Positions 23,729 through 32,732 of a DNA stretch of 64,000 nucleotides are shown piece after piece. The DNA is taken from the NCBI GenBank assembly GCA_022825885.1, contig JAJDVY010000022.1:1-64000 (forward strand), written 5' to 3'. Numbering within the stretch: the stretch's first letter is position 1; every line of letters begins with the position of its first letter. The notes under the pieces are model-generated. The model did not search any database. It was not told the origin of the DNA and saw nothing but the letters and a program-made list of their open reading frames with translations. The position numbers and the translations under genes were made by a program. This DNA is from Nitrospirales bacterium. GTDB taxonomy: Bacteria > Nitrospirota > Nitrospiria > Nitrospirales > UBA8639.

Positions 23729-24001
23729 ACTGTCAAATCGACCTATTCGCTGGATGTCGAATCCATTCGTACGCTTGAGAAACTGGCGCAATGCTGGAAC
23801 GTGTCGAAATCCGAGGTGTTGCGGCGGGCGATTCGGATTGCGGCGATGGGCGGGAATCCCGGCGATGGTGCAACACTAAAAGCTCTTGACCGGCTGCAAG
23901 CCACCGTACGGTCGCGCAAGGTCAACCTCGCCCGGTGGGAACGGGACTTGAAGGTCGAGCGGCGAGCAACTGCCCGTCGGCTGGCCCCCAAGACCCCATG
24001 A
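23717..24001 (+). CDS. Ribbon-helix-helix antitoxin
   Basis: 94 residues: LTVKSTYSLDVESIRTLEKLAQCWNVSKSEVLRRAIR is a canonical ribbon-helix-helix (strand, helix, V-S-K-S-E-V-L helix). The C-terminal tail is basic (RKVNLARWERDLKVERRA). Its operator palindrome overlaps its own start codon, implying tight autorepression. It overlaps the PIN toxin gene by ATGA. Confidence 0.85.
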   Translation: MAILTVKSTYSLDVESIRTLEKLAQCWNVSKSEVLRRAIRIAAMGGNPGDGATLKALDRLQATVRSRKVNLARWERDLKVERRATARRLAPKTP

Positions 24002-24369
24002 TTCATCTGGACACGAGTTTTCTGATCCGGTCGTTGAACGCGGGGACGGCTGAGGATCGCAAGTTGCGAGAGTGGATCGGTGCCGGTGAAACGCTAAGTA
24101 TGAGCACGGTCGCCTGGGCGGAGTTTCTCTGCGGTCCGCTTGAGGAATCCGAGATAGCGTTGGCGGCTCAAATTGTCGAACAGCAGAGTGCGTTCACGCC
24201 GGAGCATGCGGCGCTTGCCGCACGGTTATTCAATGAGTCGGGGCGACGCCGTGGTTCATTGATCGACTGCATGATTGCAGCGGCGGCGCTGGCCGATGAC
24301 GCGCCCATTGCAACCCCAAACGTGGCGGACTTTCGCCGTTTTGAGGATTCCGGCCTGACGGTGGTATAG
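23998..24369 (+). CDS. VapC-like PIN-domain ribonuclease toxin
   Basis: 123 residues: MIHLDTSFLIRSL (Asp5), STVAWAEFLCG (Glu), RGSLIDCMIAAAAL (Asp) and APIATPNVADFRRF, where a usual T-x-D/N-x-x-D pattern is seen. All PIN acids appear present. Start in the ATGA overlap with the antitoxin. Confidence 0.88.
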   Translation: MIHLDTSFLIRSLNAGTAEDRKLREWIGAGETLSMSTVAWAEFLCGPLEESEIALAAQIVEQQSAFTPEHAALAARLFNESGRRRGSLIDCMIAAAALADDAPIATPNVADFRRFEDSGLTVV

Positions 24370-24439
24370 CTTGTCTTGTGCTGCTGTTTGCAGGCATTCT
24401 GAGTAGATCGATCTTCATACTATTGGTGGGAGGACAAGC

Positions 24440-24817
24440 ATGACCGACCAGACCAACCCCGTGAATTGGTTCGAGATTCCAGTGACTGATTTGGAGAGAG
24501 CCAAGCATTTCCATGAAACCGTGTTCGGATTTCAACTGAGCCTGAACGAAATGGGCTCCATGAAGATGGCTTGGTTTCCCATGACCCAAGACGGGGGCGG
24601 CGCGACGGGAACGCTTATGAAATCTGAGGGGTACGCGCCATCCTGTGCCGGGACGCTGGTCTACTTTTCCGTTCCCGCTATCGAAGGTACCCTGGCCAGG
24701 GTCGATGCCAACGGCGGTAGGACGCTGATGCCCAAGACCGAGATCGGTGAATATGGGTACATCGCCCACTTCCAGGATTGCGAGGGGAATCGAGTGGGCT
24801 TACATTCCAGGACGTAA
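24440..24817 (+). CDS. VOC (glyoxalase/bleomycin-resistance fold) family protein
   Basis: 125 residues: NPVNWFEIPVTDLERAKHFH then VFGFQLSL, and a second repeat LVYFSVPAIEGTLARVDANGG ending YIAHFQDCEGNRVGLHS. This is the paired beta-alpha-beta-beta-beta layout of VOC proteins, with metal-ligand positions (E12, H or E in strand 4) typical of the PhnB/YdcJ-like group. Substrate unknown. It stands alone between two TA modules. Confidence 0.85.
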   Translation: MTDQTNPVNWFEIPVTDLERAKHFHETVFGFQLSLNEMGSMKMAWFPMTQDGGGATGTLMKSEGYAPSCAGTLVYFSVPAIEGTLARVDANGGRTLMPKTEIGEYGYIAHFQDCEGNRVGLHSRT

Positions 24818-24841
24818 CGGCCTCTGCCGTGAGCGGGTTGC

Positions 24842-25174
24842 TCACCGTGACGCGCTTTTCTCCAGCGTCTGCCTGATCCAGCCATTCAGGCTCAAGCCGC
24901 TCTCCGCCGCCAAGCGGGCAACCCGTTGGTGCAGGTCGGGGCCAAGCCGCACGTTGAGCTTGCCGGAAAACGGCTTTCTGGGTTCGACGCCGTCCTCGCG
25001 ACAGGAAGCGAGGTATTCGTCGATAGATCGGCGGAACTCGTGTCGAAGCCCATCGACGTCGGTGCCTTCAAACGTGGAGATCGGATAGGCGCCGCTGTTG
25101 ACTACCCGACCGTGAAGACGTCCCACCGACTCGTCGAATTCGATCTCGGCCACGTATCCTTTGTATTCCATCAT
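24842..25174 (-). CDS. hicB: HicB-family antitoxin with DNA-binding C-terminus
   Basis: 110 residues from ATG 25174: MMEYKGYVAEIEFDESVGRLHGRVV then TFEGTDVDGLRHEFRRSIDEYLASC is the HicB partial RNase-H fold, followed by KPFSGKLNVRLGPDLHQRVARLAAESGLSLNGWI, a ribbon-helix-helix HicB C-terminal domain. It would bind the operator just upstream of hicA. ATGA overlap with hicA. Confidence 0.88.
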   Translation of the reverse strand: MMEYKGYVAEIEFDESVGRLHGRVVNSGAYPISTFEGTDVDGLRHEFRRSIDEYLASCREDGVEPRKPFSGKLNVRLGPDLHQRVARLAAESGLSLNGWIRQTLEKSASR

Positions 25175-25425
25175 GGCTTGACTCCTATGGCTTCGAGAAA
25201 CGCGGCGATGTCGCACACCGTCGCTCTGCCGGTCCCCGTTTCAGGGTGGGGCCGGTGAATCACGATTCGTTCCACTCCCTTCTTCAGCAGCACGCGCGAC
25301 CCCGACCGCTGAGAAACCTCGATGTCCACCGCCTTCAGCATGGAGACGATGTCCGGCCACCGGATGCCTGCGGGCGTTGGTTTCTTGAACAGGCTTTCCA
25401 GGGTGCGTTGATGCTTCGCCCGCAT
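25171..25425 (-). CDS. hicA: HicA-type mRNA interferase toxin
   Basis: 84 residues: IRWPDIVSMLKAVDIEVSQRSGSRVLLKKGVERIVIHRPHP then GRATVCDIAAFLEAIGV. The fold is HicA-like, but the catalytic GSH His is replaced: the motif reads GSR. The downstream HRPHP is intact. First gene of the pair. Confidence 0.82.
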   Translation of the reverse strand: MRAKHQRTLESLFKKPTPAGIRWPDIVSMLKAVDIEVSQRSGSRVLLKKGVERIVIHRPHPETGTGRATVCDIAAFLEAIGVKP

Positions 25426-25437
25426 AAGATATAGATA

Positions 25438-25453
25438 GTACTAAAAATAGTAC
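25438..25453. promoter_or_regulatory. Operator palindrome upstream of hicAB
   Basis: GTACTA (25438-25443) and TAGTAC (25448-25453) form a perfect inverted repeat with a 4-A spacer, 12 bases before the hicA start. The likely ligand is the ribbon-helix-helix domain of HicB. Confidence 0.55.
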
Positions 25454-25624
25454 CAAAGTGCAAGCTTTTCTTCGCGCACCATCAGCACCACGGTGAGTAG
25501 CGTCTGCAGCGGGGCAAACCATTCATGTCGTTTGCACAACGGCTCGTCCAAGTCTTATTATCATTACGGTTTATGAACACAAATTGCCCAAATGGATCGC
25601 TCCTATTCAAAGGAGACAATCGAC

Positions 25625-25858
25625 ATGAAATGCAGCATTGCTGGCTGTCCGGGAGAATACGAAGCGGGAAAAGTCACGCACACCGTTCGGCATCTTCGGC
25701 ATCAGGGGCAAATCATTGTCATTGACCACGTTCCGGCAGATGTTTGTTCTGTATGCGGAGACGTGCTGTTGAAGCCGGACACGGTTCGCAGGATCGAAGG
25801 CCTGCTTCAGGAAAAACACCAACCGGCAAGTACGGTGCCTCTGTACGAGTTCGCGTGA
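25625..25858 (+). CDS. YgiT/MqsA-type zinc-finger protein (antitoxin N-domain)
   Basis: 77 residues from ATG 25625 with AAAGGAG upstream. KCSIAGCPGEYEAGKVTHTV holds the first cysteines and VIDHVPADVCSVCGDVLL the CxxC pair; then a short helix. This is the zinc domain of MqsA/YgiT antitoxins without the helix-turn-helix domain. Its usual toxin partner (DUF4258-like) is not present upstream. Its stop overlaps the next short gene by GTGA. Confidence 0.75.
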   Translation: MKCSIAGCPGEYEAGKVTHTVRHLRHQGQIIVIDHVPADVCSVCGDVLLKPDTVRRIEGLLQEKHQPASTVPLYEFA

Positions 25859-26016
25859 AAGCCCTGCTCAGAAAAATCTCGACAATGTTTCCCTGGAGAC
25901 GAGCCTTGCCCAAACCGAATCTCAAGGAACTGCTGCTCGCGCCGGAAGCGCGCACGGATGCGCTAACGCCGCCGCGTAAAAAGCATCGTCATCGAATGTC
26001 ACCGACTTTCGAGTAA
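25855..26016 (+). CDS. Short probable antitoxin tail peptide preceding VapC
   Basis: 53 residues from a GTG overlapping the previous stop: RALPKPNLKELLLAPEARTD followed by ALTPPRKKHRHR. The segment LLLAPEARTDALTPPR is typical of the C-terminus of Phd/YefM antitoxins that wrap PIN toxins. The DNA-binding N-domain is missing, so this is either a truncated antitoxin or a working toxin-binding peptide fused by transcription to the YgiT-type gene. The VapC gene starts 4 bases after it. Confidence 0.5.
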   Translation: MKALLRKISTMFPWRRALPKPNLKELLLAPEARTDALTPPRKKHRHRMSPTFE

Positions 26017-26020
26017 ATCC

Positions 26021-26437
26021 GTGTATCTTCTCGACACAAACGTTGTGTCGGAATTGCGCCGGCGCAATCCGCATAAGGGCGTCCTCAATTGGATTGCGGA
26101 CGTACCCGCCGATCAACTTTTTCTATCCGCGGTGACGGTCGGAGAGATTCAGGCGGGTATCGAGACCGCCCGCGAGCAAAATGTCGGTAAGGCGGCCGAG
26201 TTGGAAACTTGGCTCGGCAGGGTGCTCGCCTCCTATAGCGTGCTGCCGATGGATGCGCCCGCATTCAGGGAATGGGCACGTCTCAGGCATCGACAGTCGG
26301 ACACTCTGATAGAGGATGCCATGATCGCGGTAACCGCCATAGTCCACAGACTCACGGTCGTGACCCGCAACGTACGTGATTTTGGCCAACTCGGCGTGGC
26401 CTTGTTGAACCCGTTCGAATGGCAAGGGAAGCCATAG
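26021..26437 (+). CDS. VapC/FitB-like PIN-domain toxin
   Basis: 138 residues from GTG 26021: MYLLDTNVVSELRR (Asp5), SAVTVGEIQAGIE (Glu), DTLIEDAMIAVTA (Glu/Asp pair) and LTVVTRNVRDFGQLGVALLNPFE (N-x-x-D-F). This is the FitB-type PIN group. All catalytic acids are present. It is encoded directly after the short antitoxin-like peptide. Confidence 0.9.
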   Translation: MYLLDTNVVSELRRRNPHKGVLNWIADVPADQLFLSAVTVGEIQAGIETAREQNVGKAAELETWLGRVLASYSVLPMDAPAFREWARLRHRQSDTLIEDAMIAVTAIVHRLTVVTRNVRDFGQLGVALLNPFEWQGKP

Positions 26438-26541
26438 CTTGCCACGCGCGCGGACGGCACTGCGGTTCCTTCATTTCGCTCAGGACAAGCGCTTCGCTCG
26501 CACGCAATGACGGGGAGTGTGCTCTTGGCCAGCCCGGTGGC

Positions 26542-26955
26542 CTAGTGTCCTTCCTTCACCAGATTTTTATTCCATTCGGGGATTTCGACGACGAGGTTGG
26601 TGGAGCCGTCGGGGACGCATTGGCAGGCCAGGCGTGATTGCAGCGTGATCGCGGGGGCTTCGTCCAACTGGTCCAGTTCATCGTCCGTGGCCTCGCTGCA
26701 CGAATCCAGCCCCTCTTTCACGACGACGTGACAGGTCGAGCAGGCGCAGACGCCGCCGCAGGCATGTTCGACGTCGAGGCCCGCGCCCATCGCAATATCC
26801 AGCAGGCTGCCCGGCTGGCCGGTCGGTCCATAGGGGATTTTGCTTGGATCAACCGAGACATCGATGGTTTCGTCAGGCATACGAAAGGTTACGGTGAAAG
26901 GTTCTGTGGCTGTTTTGAGTTCTACTTGCTCGATATATGGATTACTGCCTCCCAT
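26542..26955 (-). CDS. fdx: [2Fe-2S] ferredoxin of the ISC system
   Basis: 137 residues from ATG 26955, with AAGGAGA 6 bases upstream. The adrenodoxin-type ligand set HACGGVCACSTCHVVV (C-x5-C-x2-C) and a fourth Cys in RLACQC are present; acidic EATDDELDQLDEAP is the usual partner-docking loop. It donates electrons to IscS/IscU during cluster assembly. It is transcribed divergently from iscR instead of lying at the end of the isc operon, and shares the regulatory region with it. Confidence 0.92.
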   Translation of the reverse strand: MGGSNPYIEQVELKTATEPFTVTFRMPDETIDVSVDPSKIPYGPTGQPGSLLDIAMGAGLDVEHACGGVCACSTCHVVVKEGLDSCSEATDDELDQLDEAPAITLQSRLACQCVPDGSTNLVVEIPEWNKNLVKEGH

Positions 26956-27049
26956 CTGGTCTCCTTTTCCCTCAGATATGGAAAGAAAAATTATTGAATT
27001 ATGACGTACTTTCAATAAGATAGCCGATCAAACGGCTTGACGGCTCTAT

Positions 27050-27143
27050 CTCCGACTATTTCAATCTCCGACTAAAATACTCTTGACTAGAAAGAAATGT
27101 CAATGCTAGGATTTCCTCCGATGTTTTCGGTCGGAGATCTATT
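27050..27143 (+). promoter_or_regulatory. iscR promoter with repeated TCTCCGAC motifs
   Basis: A promoter TTGACT (27083-27088), 18-base spacer, TAGGAT (27107-27112). The motif ATCTCCGACTA occurs twice just upstream (about 27050-27060 and 27064-27074), and its inverse GGTCGGAGAT follows the -10 box (about 27130-27139). These are candidate IscR half-sites for autoregulation and for the divergent fdx gene. They do not closely match the E. coli type 1 consensus. Confidence 0.55.
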
Positions 27144-27167
27144 TGCTCCGCGTTTATGTGAGGGGTC

Positions 27168-27650
27168 ATGCTGAAATTTTCAAAAAAAGCCGATTATGCC
27201 TTGCTGGCGCTCCAGTACATGGCCACGGTTCAAAGCGGCATTGCTGCCAACCCGCGCGTGGTGAACACCAAGGAAATTGCCGAAGAACATAACATCCCCG
27301 TCGAATTGCTGGCGAAAGTGCTTCAGACCCTGACACGGCATCAACTGATCGAAAGCCGCCATAACGGACCCAAGGGAGGCTATGAGTTGGGGCGGGAACC
27401 CAGAGACATTACCCTGGCGCAAGTGCTCGAAGCCATCGAAGGGCCCTTGGGATTGACGGATTGCTGTCATGAAAAAGACGGCCAATTCCTGTGCGAGCAG
27501 ATGAATCATTGCAATATCCGAACCCCGCTGTCCAAGATCCAGGAAAGCATCTTCCAATTACTGAACAGCATGTCCATCGAAGATCTGTTGGTTGAAGACA
27601 CACCCCTGGTTATCGTCGAATCTTTAAAGCCACAAGGAGTGCCATCATGA
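27168..27650 (+). CDS. iscR: Rrf2-family Fe-S cluster regulator IscR
   Basis: 160 residues beginning [19 protein letters not shown], the Rrf2 winged helix; recognition helix region [14 protein letters not shown]; wing [10 protein letters not shown]. Cluster-ligand cysteines are at 99/100, 109 and 115 ([17 protein letters not shown]), matching the IscR spacing, so it probably senses cluster status. Overlaps iscS by ATGA and heads the isc operon. Confidence 0.93.
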   Translation: MLKFSKKADYALLALQYMATVQSGIAANPRVVNTKEIAEEHNIPVELLAKVLQTLTRHQLIESRHNGPKGGYELGREPRDITLAQVLEAIEGPLGLTDCCHEKDGQFLCEQMNHCNIRTPLSKIQESIFQLLNSMSIEDLLVEDTPLVIVESLKPQGVPS

Positions 27651-28861
27651 AGTTACCCATTTATATGGACAACCATTCGACTACGCCCTGCGACCCTCGC
27701 GTGGTCGATGCGATGCTCCCGTATTTCACCGAAAAATTCGGCAATGCTGCGAGCCGGAATCATTCCTTCGGTTGGGAAGCCGAAGAGGGCGTGGATCAGG
27801 CGCGCAAACACATTGCCGCTCTCATTCACGCCGACGCCAAGGAGATCGTGTTCACGAGCGGAGCCACGGAATCCGATAATCTGGCGCTGAAAGGCGTGGT
27901 CGAAATGTACAAGGAGAAGGGCGATCACGTCATCACGACTTCGACCGAACACCGCGCGGTGATCGACGCGGCGAAGGCATTGGAGAAAAAAGGCGTCAAG
28001 GTGACGTATCTGCCCGTGGATAAAACCGGCCGGGTCGATCCGGACGACGTGCGGAACGCCATCACCGATAAAACCATTTTGATTTCGATCATGCTGGCGA
28101 ATAATGAAATCGGCACGATTCATCCCATCGCGGAGATCGGCAAGATCGCGAAGGAAAAGGGCGTGCTCTTTCATTGTGACGCGACGCAAGGCGTGGGGAA
28201 AATCCCGGTAGACGTCCAGGAGCTGGGCGTGGACCTGATGTCGTTCACCGCCCATAAGATTTACGGGCCAAAGGGCATCGGGGCGTTATACGTGCGACGG
28301 AAAGCTCCCCGCGTCCGGTTGGCGCCGATGATCGACGGGGGCGGTCATGAGCGAGGCATGCGGTCGGGGACGCTTCCGGTGCCGCTCGTTGTCGGGTTCG
28401 GAAAAGCCATCGAGTTGTGCGCGCAGGAAATGCCGGAGGAGTCCGTTCGCACGAAGGCCCTTCGTGATCGTCTGCAGGACGGCATCATGGATGTCATGGA
28501 GGAAGTCTATCTCAACGGCCACCCGACGGAGCGTCTCCCGGGCAACCTGAACATCAGTTTTGCGTACGTCGAAGGGGAGGCCCTGTTGATGGGGGTCAAG
28601 GAAATCGCCTTGTCGTCGGGTTCGGCTTGCACGTCGGCCACCCTCGAGCCGTCATACGTGCTGCGCGCCTTGGGTGTGGGATCCGACCTGGCGCATTCAT
28701 CCATCCGGTTCGGCATCGGCCGGTTTACGACGCCGGAAGAAGTGGAATATACTATTGATAGGATGATCAAGGCGGTGAATCACCTGCGTGAAATGTCGCC
28801 GCTCTACGAAATGGCGAAGGAAGGGATTGATCTCAAAACCGTCCAATGGGCGGTGCACTGA
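27647..28861 (+). CDS. iscS: Cysteine desulfurase IscS
   Basis: 404 residues, standard IscS length. PLP enzyme that takes sulfur from cysteine for cluster assembly. Landmarks: [29 protein letters not shown], the PLP-Lys motif [17 protein letters not shown], and the mobile catalytic-Cys loop [17 protein letters not shown]. Translationally coupled to iscR. Confidence 0.97.
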   Translation: MKLPIYMDNHSTTPCDPRVVDAMLPYFTEKFGNAASRNHSFGWEAEEGVDQARKHIAALIHADAKEIVFTSGATESDNLALKGVVEMYKEKGDHVITTSTEHRAVIDAAKALEKKGVKVTYLPVDKTGRVDPDDVRNAITDKTILISIMLANNEIGTIHPIAEIGKIAKEKGVLFHCDATQGVGKIPVDVQELGVDLMSFTAHKIYGPKGIGALYVRRKAPRVRLAPMIDGGGHERGMRSGTLPVPLVVGFGKAIELCAQEMPEESVRTKALRDRLQDGIMDVMEEVYLNGHPTERLPGNLNISFAYVEGEALLMGVKEIALSSGSACTSATLEPSYVLRALGVGSDLAHSSIRFGIGRFTTPEEVEYTIDRMIKAVNHLREMSPLYEMAKEGIDLKTVQWAVH

Positions 28862-28919
28862 GTCGAGTATACAATGTCTACCGTACTTATCAATTATCGG
28901 GCAGAAGGAGGATGGCGTC

Positions 28920-29333
28920 ATGGCATACAGTGAGAAAGTCATCGACCATTATAACAATCCGCGCAATATGGGGTCGTTCAAGAAAGACGAAGACGGCGTG
29001 GGGACCGGTATCGTCGGGGCTCCCGAATGCGGCGACGTGATGAAACTGCAGATCAAGGTGGAAAAGGACACCATCGTGGACGCGAAGTTCAAAACCTTTG
29101 GCTGTGGGTCGGCGATTGCCAGTTCCAGCTTGGCTACGGAGTGGTTGAAGGGCAAGACCGTGGATGAAGCGGGCCGGATCAAGAACACCGAGATCGTCCA
29201 GGAGTTGAACCTGCCCCCGGTCAAAATCCACTGTTCCGTGTTGGCGGAAGACGCGATCAAGGCCGCGTTGAACGATTATAAGAAGAAAGGCGAAACCGAA
29301 GGTCAGGCCGAAGAGGTGGCCACGCCGGTCTGA
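28920..29333 (+). CDS. iscU: Fe-S scaffold protein IscU
   Basis: 137 residues from ATG 28920 (AGGAGG upstream). MAYSEKVIDHYNNPRNMGSF; ligand cysteines in GAPECGDVMKLQ, TFGCGSAIASSSLATEWLKG and KIHCSVLAEDAIKAAL; the HscA-recognition LPPVK is present. It assembles [2Fe-2S] clusters with IscS. A C-terminal ten-residue extension is Glu/Gln rich. Confidence 0.97.
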   Translation: MAYSEKVIDHYNNPRNMGSFKKDEDGVGTGIVGAPECGDVMKLQIKVEKDTIVDAKFKTFGCGSAIASSSLATEWLKGKTVDEAGRIKNTEIVQELNLPPVKIHCSVLAEDAIKAALNDYKKKGETEGQAEEVATPV

Positions 29334-29359
29334 CCTGCCAAACGGCAAGGAGTGTAGTG

Positions 29360-29707
29360 ATGGAGACGACACAACAGACCCCACTCGTTACGCTGACGGA
29401 GGCCGCGGTGGCCGAAGTCAAACGGCTCATGGACGTGCAGGATCTCACCGAAGGTGGGTTGCGCCTGGGAGTCAAGGGCGGCGGATGTTCCGGGTTGAGT
29501 TACACGATCAATTTCGACGAGAAAATCGGCGAGTTCGATACCGTGTGCGAGCAGGGCGGCGTGAAAGTCATCGTCGACGTGAAGAGTGCCATTTACCTGG
29601 AAGGCATGCAGCTTGACTATCAAAAGGACCTGGTCAGCGGGGGATTTAAATTCATCAATCCGAACGCGACCAAGACCTGTGGGTGCGGAGAATCGTTTTC
29701 AGCGTAG
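29360..29707 (+). CDS. iscA: A-type Fe-S carrier IscA
   Basis: 115 residues; ATG 29360 has AAGGAG 9 bases upstream. The three conserved cysteines are in GGGCSGLSY and the C-terminal KTCGCGESF. Carries clusters or iron from IscU to targets. A second A-type protein (erpA) is encoded at 41000-41323. Confidence 0.93.
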   Translation: METTQQTPLVTLTEAAVAEVKRLMDVQDLTEGGLRLGVKGGGCSGLSYTINFDEKIGEFDTVCEQGGVKVIVDVKSAIYLEGMQLDYQKDLVSGGFKFINPNATKTCGCGESFSA

Positions 29708-29788
29708 CACGTTGAACGGGATTGCGTGACCAGCGCAACCAGCGGGCATGGTGAAGTTTTGACCATGCCCGTTGTGCGAGTGAGAGAG

Positions 29789-30550
29789 ATGAGCGAGCAT
29801 ACACGTCAACTGGATTCAGGGCGGCCCCGTGATCTGCCGATGGCCCGCAGCATGTGCTGGCATTGTCAATCTGAAATGACCGGCGAGTATTTTTGCGGAC
29901 GGTGCGTCAAGGTGCAGCCGCTTTCCAAGGAACTCGACTATTTTACCTGCCTGAACCTGCCCCGCAAATTGAACCTCGATGAACAGGCCCTCGAAGAGAC
30001 CTTCTACGCCTTGAGCCGGAACTTTCATCCCGACTACTACGCCACGAAAGACGAAGGGGAAAAGGCCATCAGCCTCGGGAACACCGCGTTGTTGAACACG
30101 GCGTACCGTACGTTGAAAGATCCCGTGCAACGAGCCGAGTATCTCATTCGCCTGGAAGCCGGGTCGGCCAAGGATATTCGGACGTCTCCCCCGGCCGATC
30201 TGTTTGATGAGATTCTGGAACTGCAAGAGGACCTGGAAGAATTCCGGTCGCTGTCCGCCGGGGAGTCCGTCGAACGCCGGCAGGAACTGCTGGAGAAATT
30301 GCAGGCCGAGCGTCAGGCGCTCGAAACGCGCAAAGCGCACATGGAAGAGCGACTGCGTGAGCAGTTCAGCCGATGGGATGCCCTGCCGGGCGAGGCCGAA
30401 GGCGCCGCCGCCGCGCAGGCGCAGAAAGACGCGGTCCTCACGGGCATGCAGGAAATTTTATCGAATCGCACCTACGTGAAGAATATCGTGAACGACCTGG
30501 TGGCGGCGACAAGCCCCGCGGGGGACACCGAAAGGAACATATGGCACTGA
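29789..30550 (+). CDS. hscB: J-domain co-chaperone HscB with N-terminal zinc-ribbon pair
   Basis: About 253 residues; the start is uncertain (ATG 29789 taken, GTG 29726 and ATG 29840 also in frame). CWHCQSEMTGEYFCGRC forms two CxxC pairs before the J-domain (YFTCLNLPRKLNLDEQALEE, HPD motif in NFHPDYY), as in eukaryotic HSCB and some bacterial forms but not in E. coli HscB. The C-terminal part is a long three-helix bundle that binds IscU. The ATG of hscA lies inside its end (10-base overlap). Confidence 0.9.
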   Translation: MSEHTRQLDSGRPRDLPMARSMCWHCQSEMTGEYFCGRCVKVQPLSKELDYFTCLNLPRKLNLDEQALEETFYALSRNFHPDYYATKDEGEKAISLGNTALLNTAYRTLKDPVQRAEYLIRLEAGSAKDIRTSPPADLFDEILELQEDLEEFRSLSAGESVERRQELLEKLQAERQALETRKAHMEERLREQFSRWDALPGEAEGAAAAQAQKDAVLTGMQEILSNRTYVKNIVNDLVAATSPAGDTERNIWH

Positions 30551-32364
30551 TCGTCGGCATCGACCTCGGCACCACGAATTCATTAGTCGCACACATGGCC
30601 AATGACGGCCCCCGGGTCATCCTCGGAGCGCGCGGTCAAGCCAAGGTTCCGTCGATCGTGGGCCTCACGGATAACGGTCTCCTGGTTGGGGACCCCGCCA
30701 AGGAGTATCTCGTCCGCGACCCATCCCGCACGATTTATTCCGTGAAACGGTTCATGGGAAAAGCCGTGGCCGACGTGGCGGACGAATTGAAATATTTCCC
30801 GTACACCTTGCAGGAAAAGGGAGGCGTGATTCGCATCCAGGTCGGAGAGAAAACCTATTCCCCTCCGCAAGTCTCCGCCATGATTCTCAAGGAACTCAAG
30901 CTCCGCGCGGAAGCGCACTTGGGCGAGGAAATTACCAAAGCCGTCATCACGGTCCCGGCTTATTTCAACGACAGCCAGCGACAGGCGACGAAGGACGCCG
31001 GCCTCATTGCCGGCCTGGAAGTGTTGCGGATCATCAATGAACCCACCGCGGCGTCCTTGGCCTATGGACTGCAACAGAACACGCAAGGATACATTGCCGT
31101 CTTCGATCTCGGAGGCGGTACCTTCGATATCTCCATCCTGAAACTTAAGGACGGCATTTTCGAAGTCCTGGCGACCAATGGGAATACGCACCTTGGGGGA
31201 GACGATTTCGACAGGCGGTTGGTGGACGCGGTCATCCGGGACATCGATGCCCAGCATGGCGTCAAAGTCGAAGATTCACCGGAACTCATGCAAACGGTTC
31301 GGCTTGAAGCCGAGAAAACCAAAATCCGGTTGTCGGACGAGTCACAGGCGCTTATGGCCGTCTCCCTTCCCGGTGGTCGAGGGACCTATGAGCGCACGTG
31401 GTCGCGCGAGGAATTCGAAGCACTGATCCTGGACCTGGTCGAACAGACCATGACCCCGTGCCGTCACGCGTTGAGCGACGCGGGCTTGGAGACCGGCCAG
31501 ATCGACGAGGTGGTCCTGGTCGGCGGCAGTACCAGGATGCCGGTGATTCGGTCCCGTGTGCAGGCATTGTTCGGCAAGACGCCCCATTGTGACCTGAACC
31601 CCGATGAAGTCGTCGCGCTTGGGGCCGCGGTGCAGGCCGGCATCCTGGCCGGTGAGAACAGGGAGATGCTCCTCCTCGACGTGACCCCGCTGTCTCTGGG
31701 TATTGAAACCATGGGCAACGTCATGAGCACGTTGATTCGCCGGAATACGACCATCCCGACCAGCGCCAAGGAAATGTTCACCACCTACGTGGACGGCCAA
31801 ACCGGCGTGGACATTCACGTGCTGCAAGGCGAACGCGAATTGGTGAAGGACAACCGAAGCCTGGCCCGGTTCCAACTCAAGGTCCCGCCGTTGCCCGCGG
31901 CCGTGCCTCGTGTTGAAGTGACTTTCCTGATCGATGCGAACGGCATGCTCAACGTCACGGCGTCCGATATCCGGACCGGCGAATCACAATCCGTGCAAAT
32001 CAAACCCTCCTACGGGCTGACCGATGAGGAAGTCGAAAGCATGATTCGGGAGTCATTTCAATTCGCGGCGGAGGACATTCGGGCACGTCAGGTGATCGAG
32101 GCGAAGACGGAAGCCGACGCCATCATCATGGCCACCGAAAAGGCGCTGAAGCGCGGAGCGGACTTGATCCCGGCTGAAGAAATCCAATCCATTCGCAACG
32201 GCATTGAGGAACTGCGTGCCGCCACCACGCAGGAAGATCATCGCCTGATCCGGGCCAGGATTGCCGACATGGAAAAAGTGACCCATCATCTGGCCGAAAC
32301 GTTGATGGACGCCACGCTCAAAGAAGCCCTTGAAAGCAAGAAACTCTCAGAAGTGATCGATTAA
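30541..32364 (+). CDS. hscA: Hsp70-type chaperone HscA
   Basis: 607 residues from ATG 30541 with AAAGGA upstream. [13 protein letters not shown], phosphate loop [26 protein letters not shown] and the substrate domain with [16 protein letters not shown]. Works with HscB to release clusters from IscU. An internal [11 protein letters not shown] is intact. Sixth gene of the operon, 26 bases before iscX. Confidence 0.96.
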   Translation: MALIVGIDLGTTNSLVAHMANDGPRVILGARGQAKVPSIVGLTDNGLLVGDPAKEYLVRDPSRTIYSVKRFMGKAVADVADELKYFPYTLQEKGGVIRIQVGEKTYSPPQVSAMILKELKLRAEAHLGEEITKAVITVPAYFNDSQRQATKDAGLIAGLEVLRIINEPTAASLAYGLQQNTQGYIAVFDLGGGTFDISILKLKDGIFEVLATNGNTHLGGDDFDRRLVDAVIRDIDAQHGVKVEDSPELMQTVRLEAEKTKIRLSDESQALMAVSLPGGRGTYERTWSREEFEALILDLVEQTMTPCRHALSDAGLETGQIDEVVLVGGSTRMPVIRSRVQALFGKTPHCDLNPDEVVALGAAVQAGILAGENREMLLLDVTPLSLGIETMGNVMSTLIRRNTTIPTSAKEMFTTYVDGQTGVDIHVLQGERELVKDNRSLARFQLKVPPLPAAVPRVEVTFLIDANGMLNVTASDIRTGESQSVQIKPSYGLTDEEVESMIRESFQFAAEDIRARQVIEAKTEADAIIMATEKALKRGADLIPAEEIQSIRNGIEELRAATTQEDHRLIRARIADMEKVTHHLAETLMDATLKEALESKKLSEVID

Positions 32365-32390
32365 CCGCGCCGCGCACACGGGAGCGCCTT

Positions 32391-32606
32391 ATGTCTCAAG
32401 AATTAACCTGGGATATGGCCGAAGACATTGCGATTCGGCTGCACGAAGAACACCCGGACCTCGACCCCCTTACGGTCCGCTTCACCGACCTGCACGCGTG
32501 GGTCGTGGCGTGGCCGGAATTCACGGACGACTCCAAGGGTTCCAACGAAAAAAAACTCGAAGCCATTCAGATGGCCTGGCACGAAGAATACCAGGACGCG
32601 CAATAG
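32391..32606 (+). CDS. iscX: IscX (YfhJ) small ISC protein
   Basis: 71 residues: LTWDMAEDIAIRLHEEHPDL, DPLTVRFTDLHAWV and EAIQMAWHEEY match IscX, an acidic protein that binds IscS and iron and tunes desulfurase activity. Last gene of the isc operon. Confidence 0.93.
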   Translation: MSQELTWDMAEDIAIRLHEEHPDLDPLTVRFTDLHAWVVAWPEFTDDSKGSNEKKLEAIQMAWHEEYQDAQ

Positions 32607-32732
32607 CTCCGACTTGAGGTCACAAATGGTGGTCTCAAGTCGCCGAATTCCTGCCGCGTAAGCTGGAACATGAAATCCTCCGGAAAACAGTCGATGTTCC
32701 TCTTTCCAGGATAACTGGTTGCTCTTCTCGCA

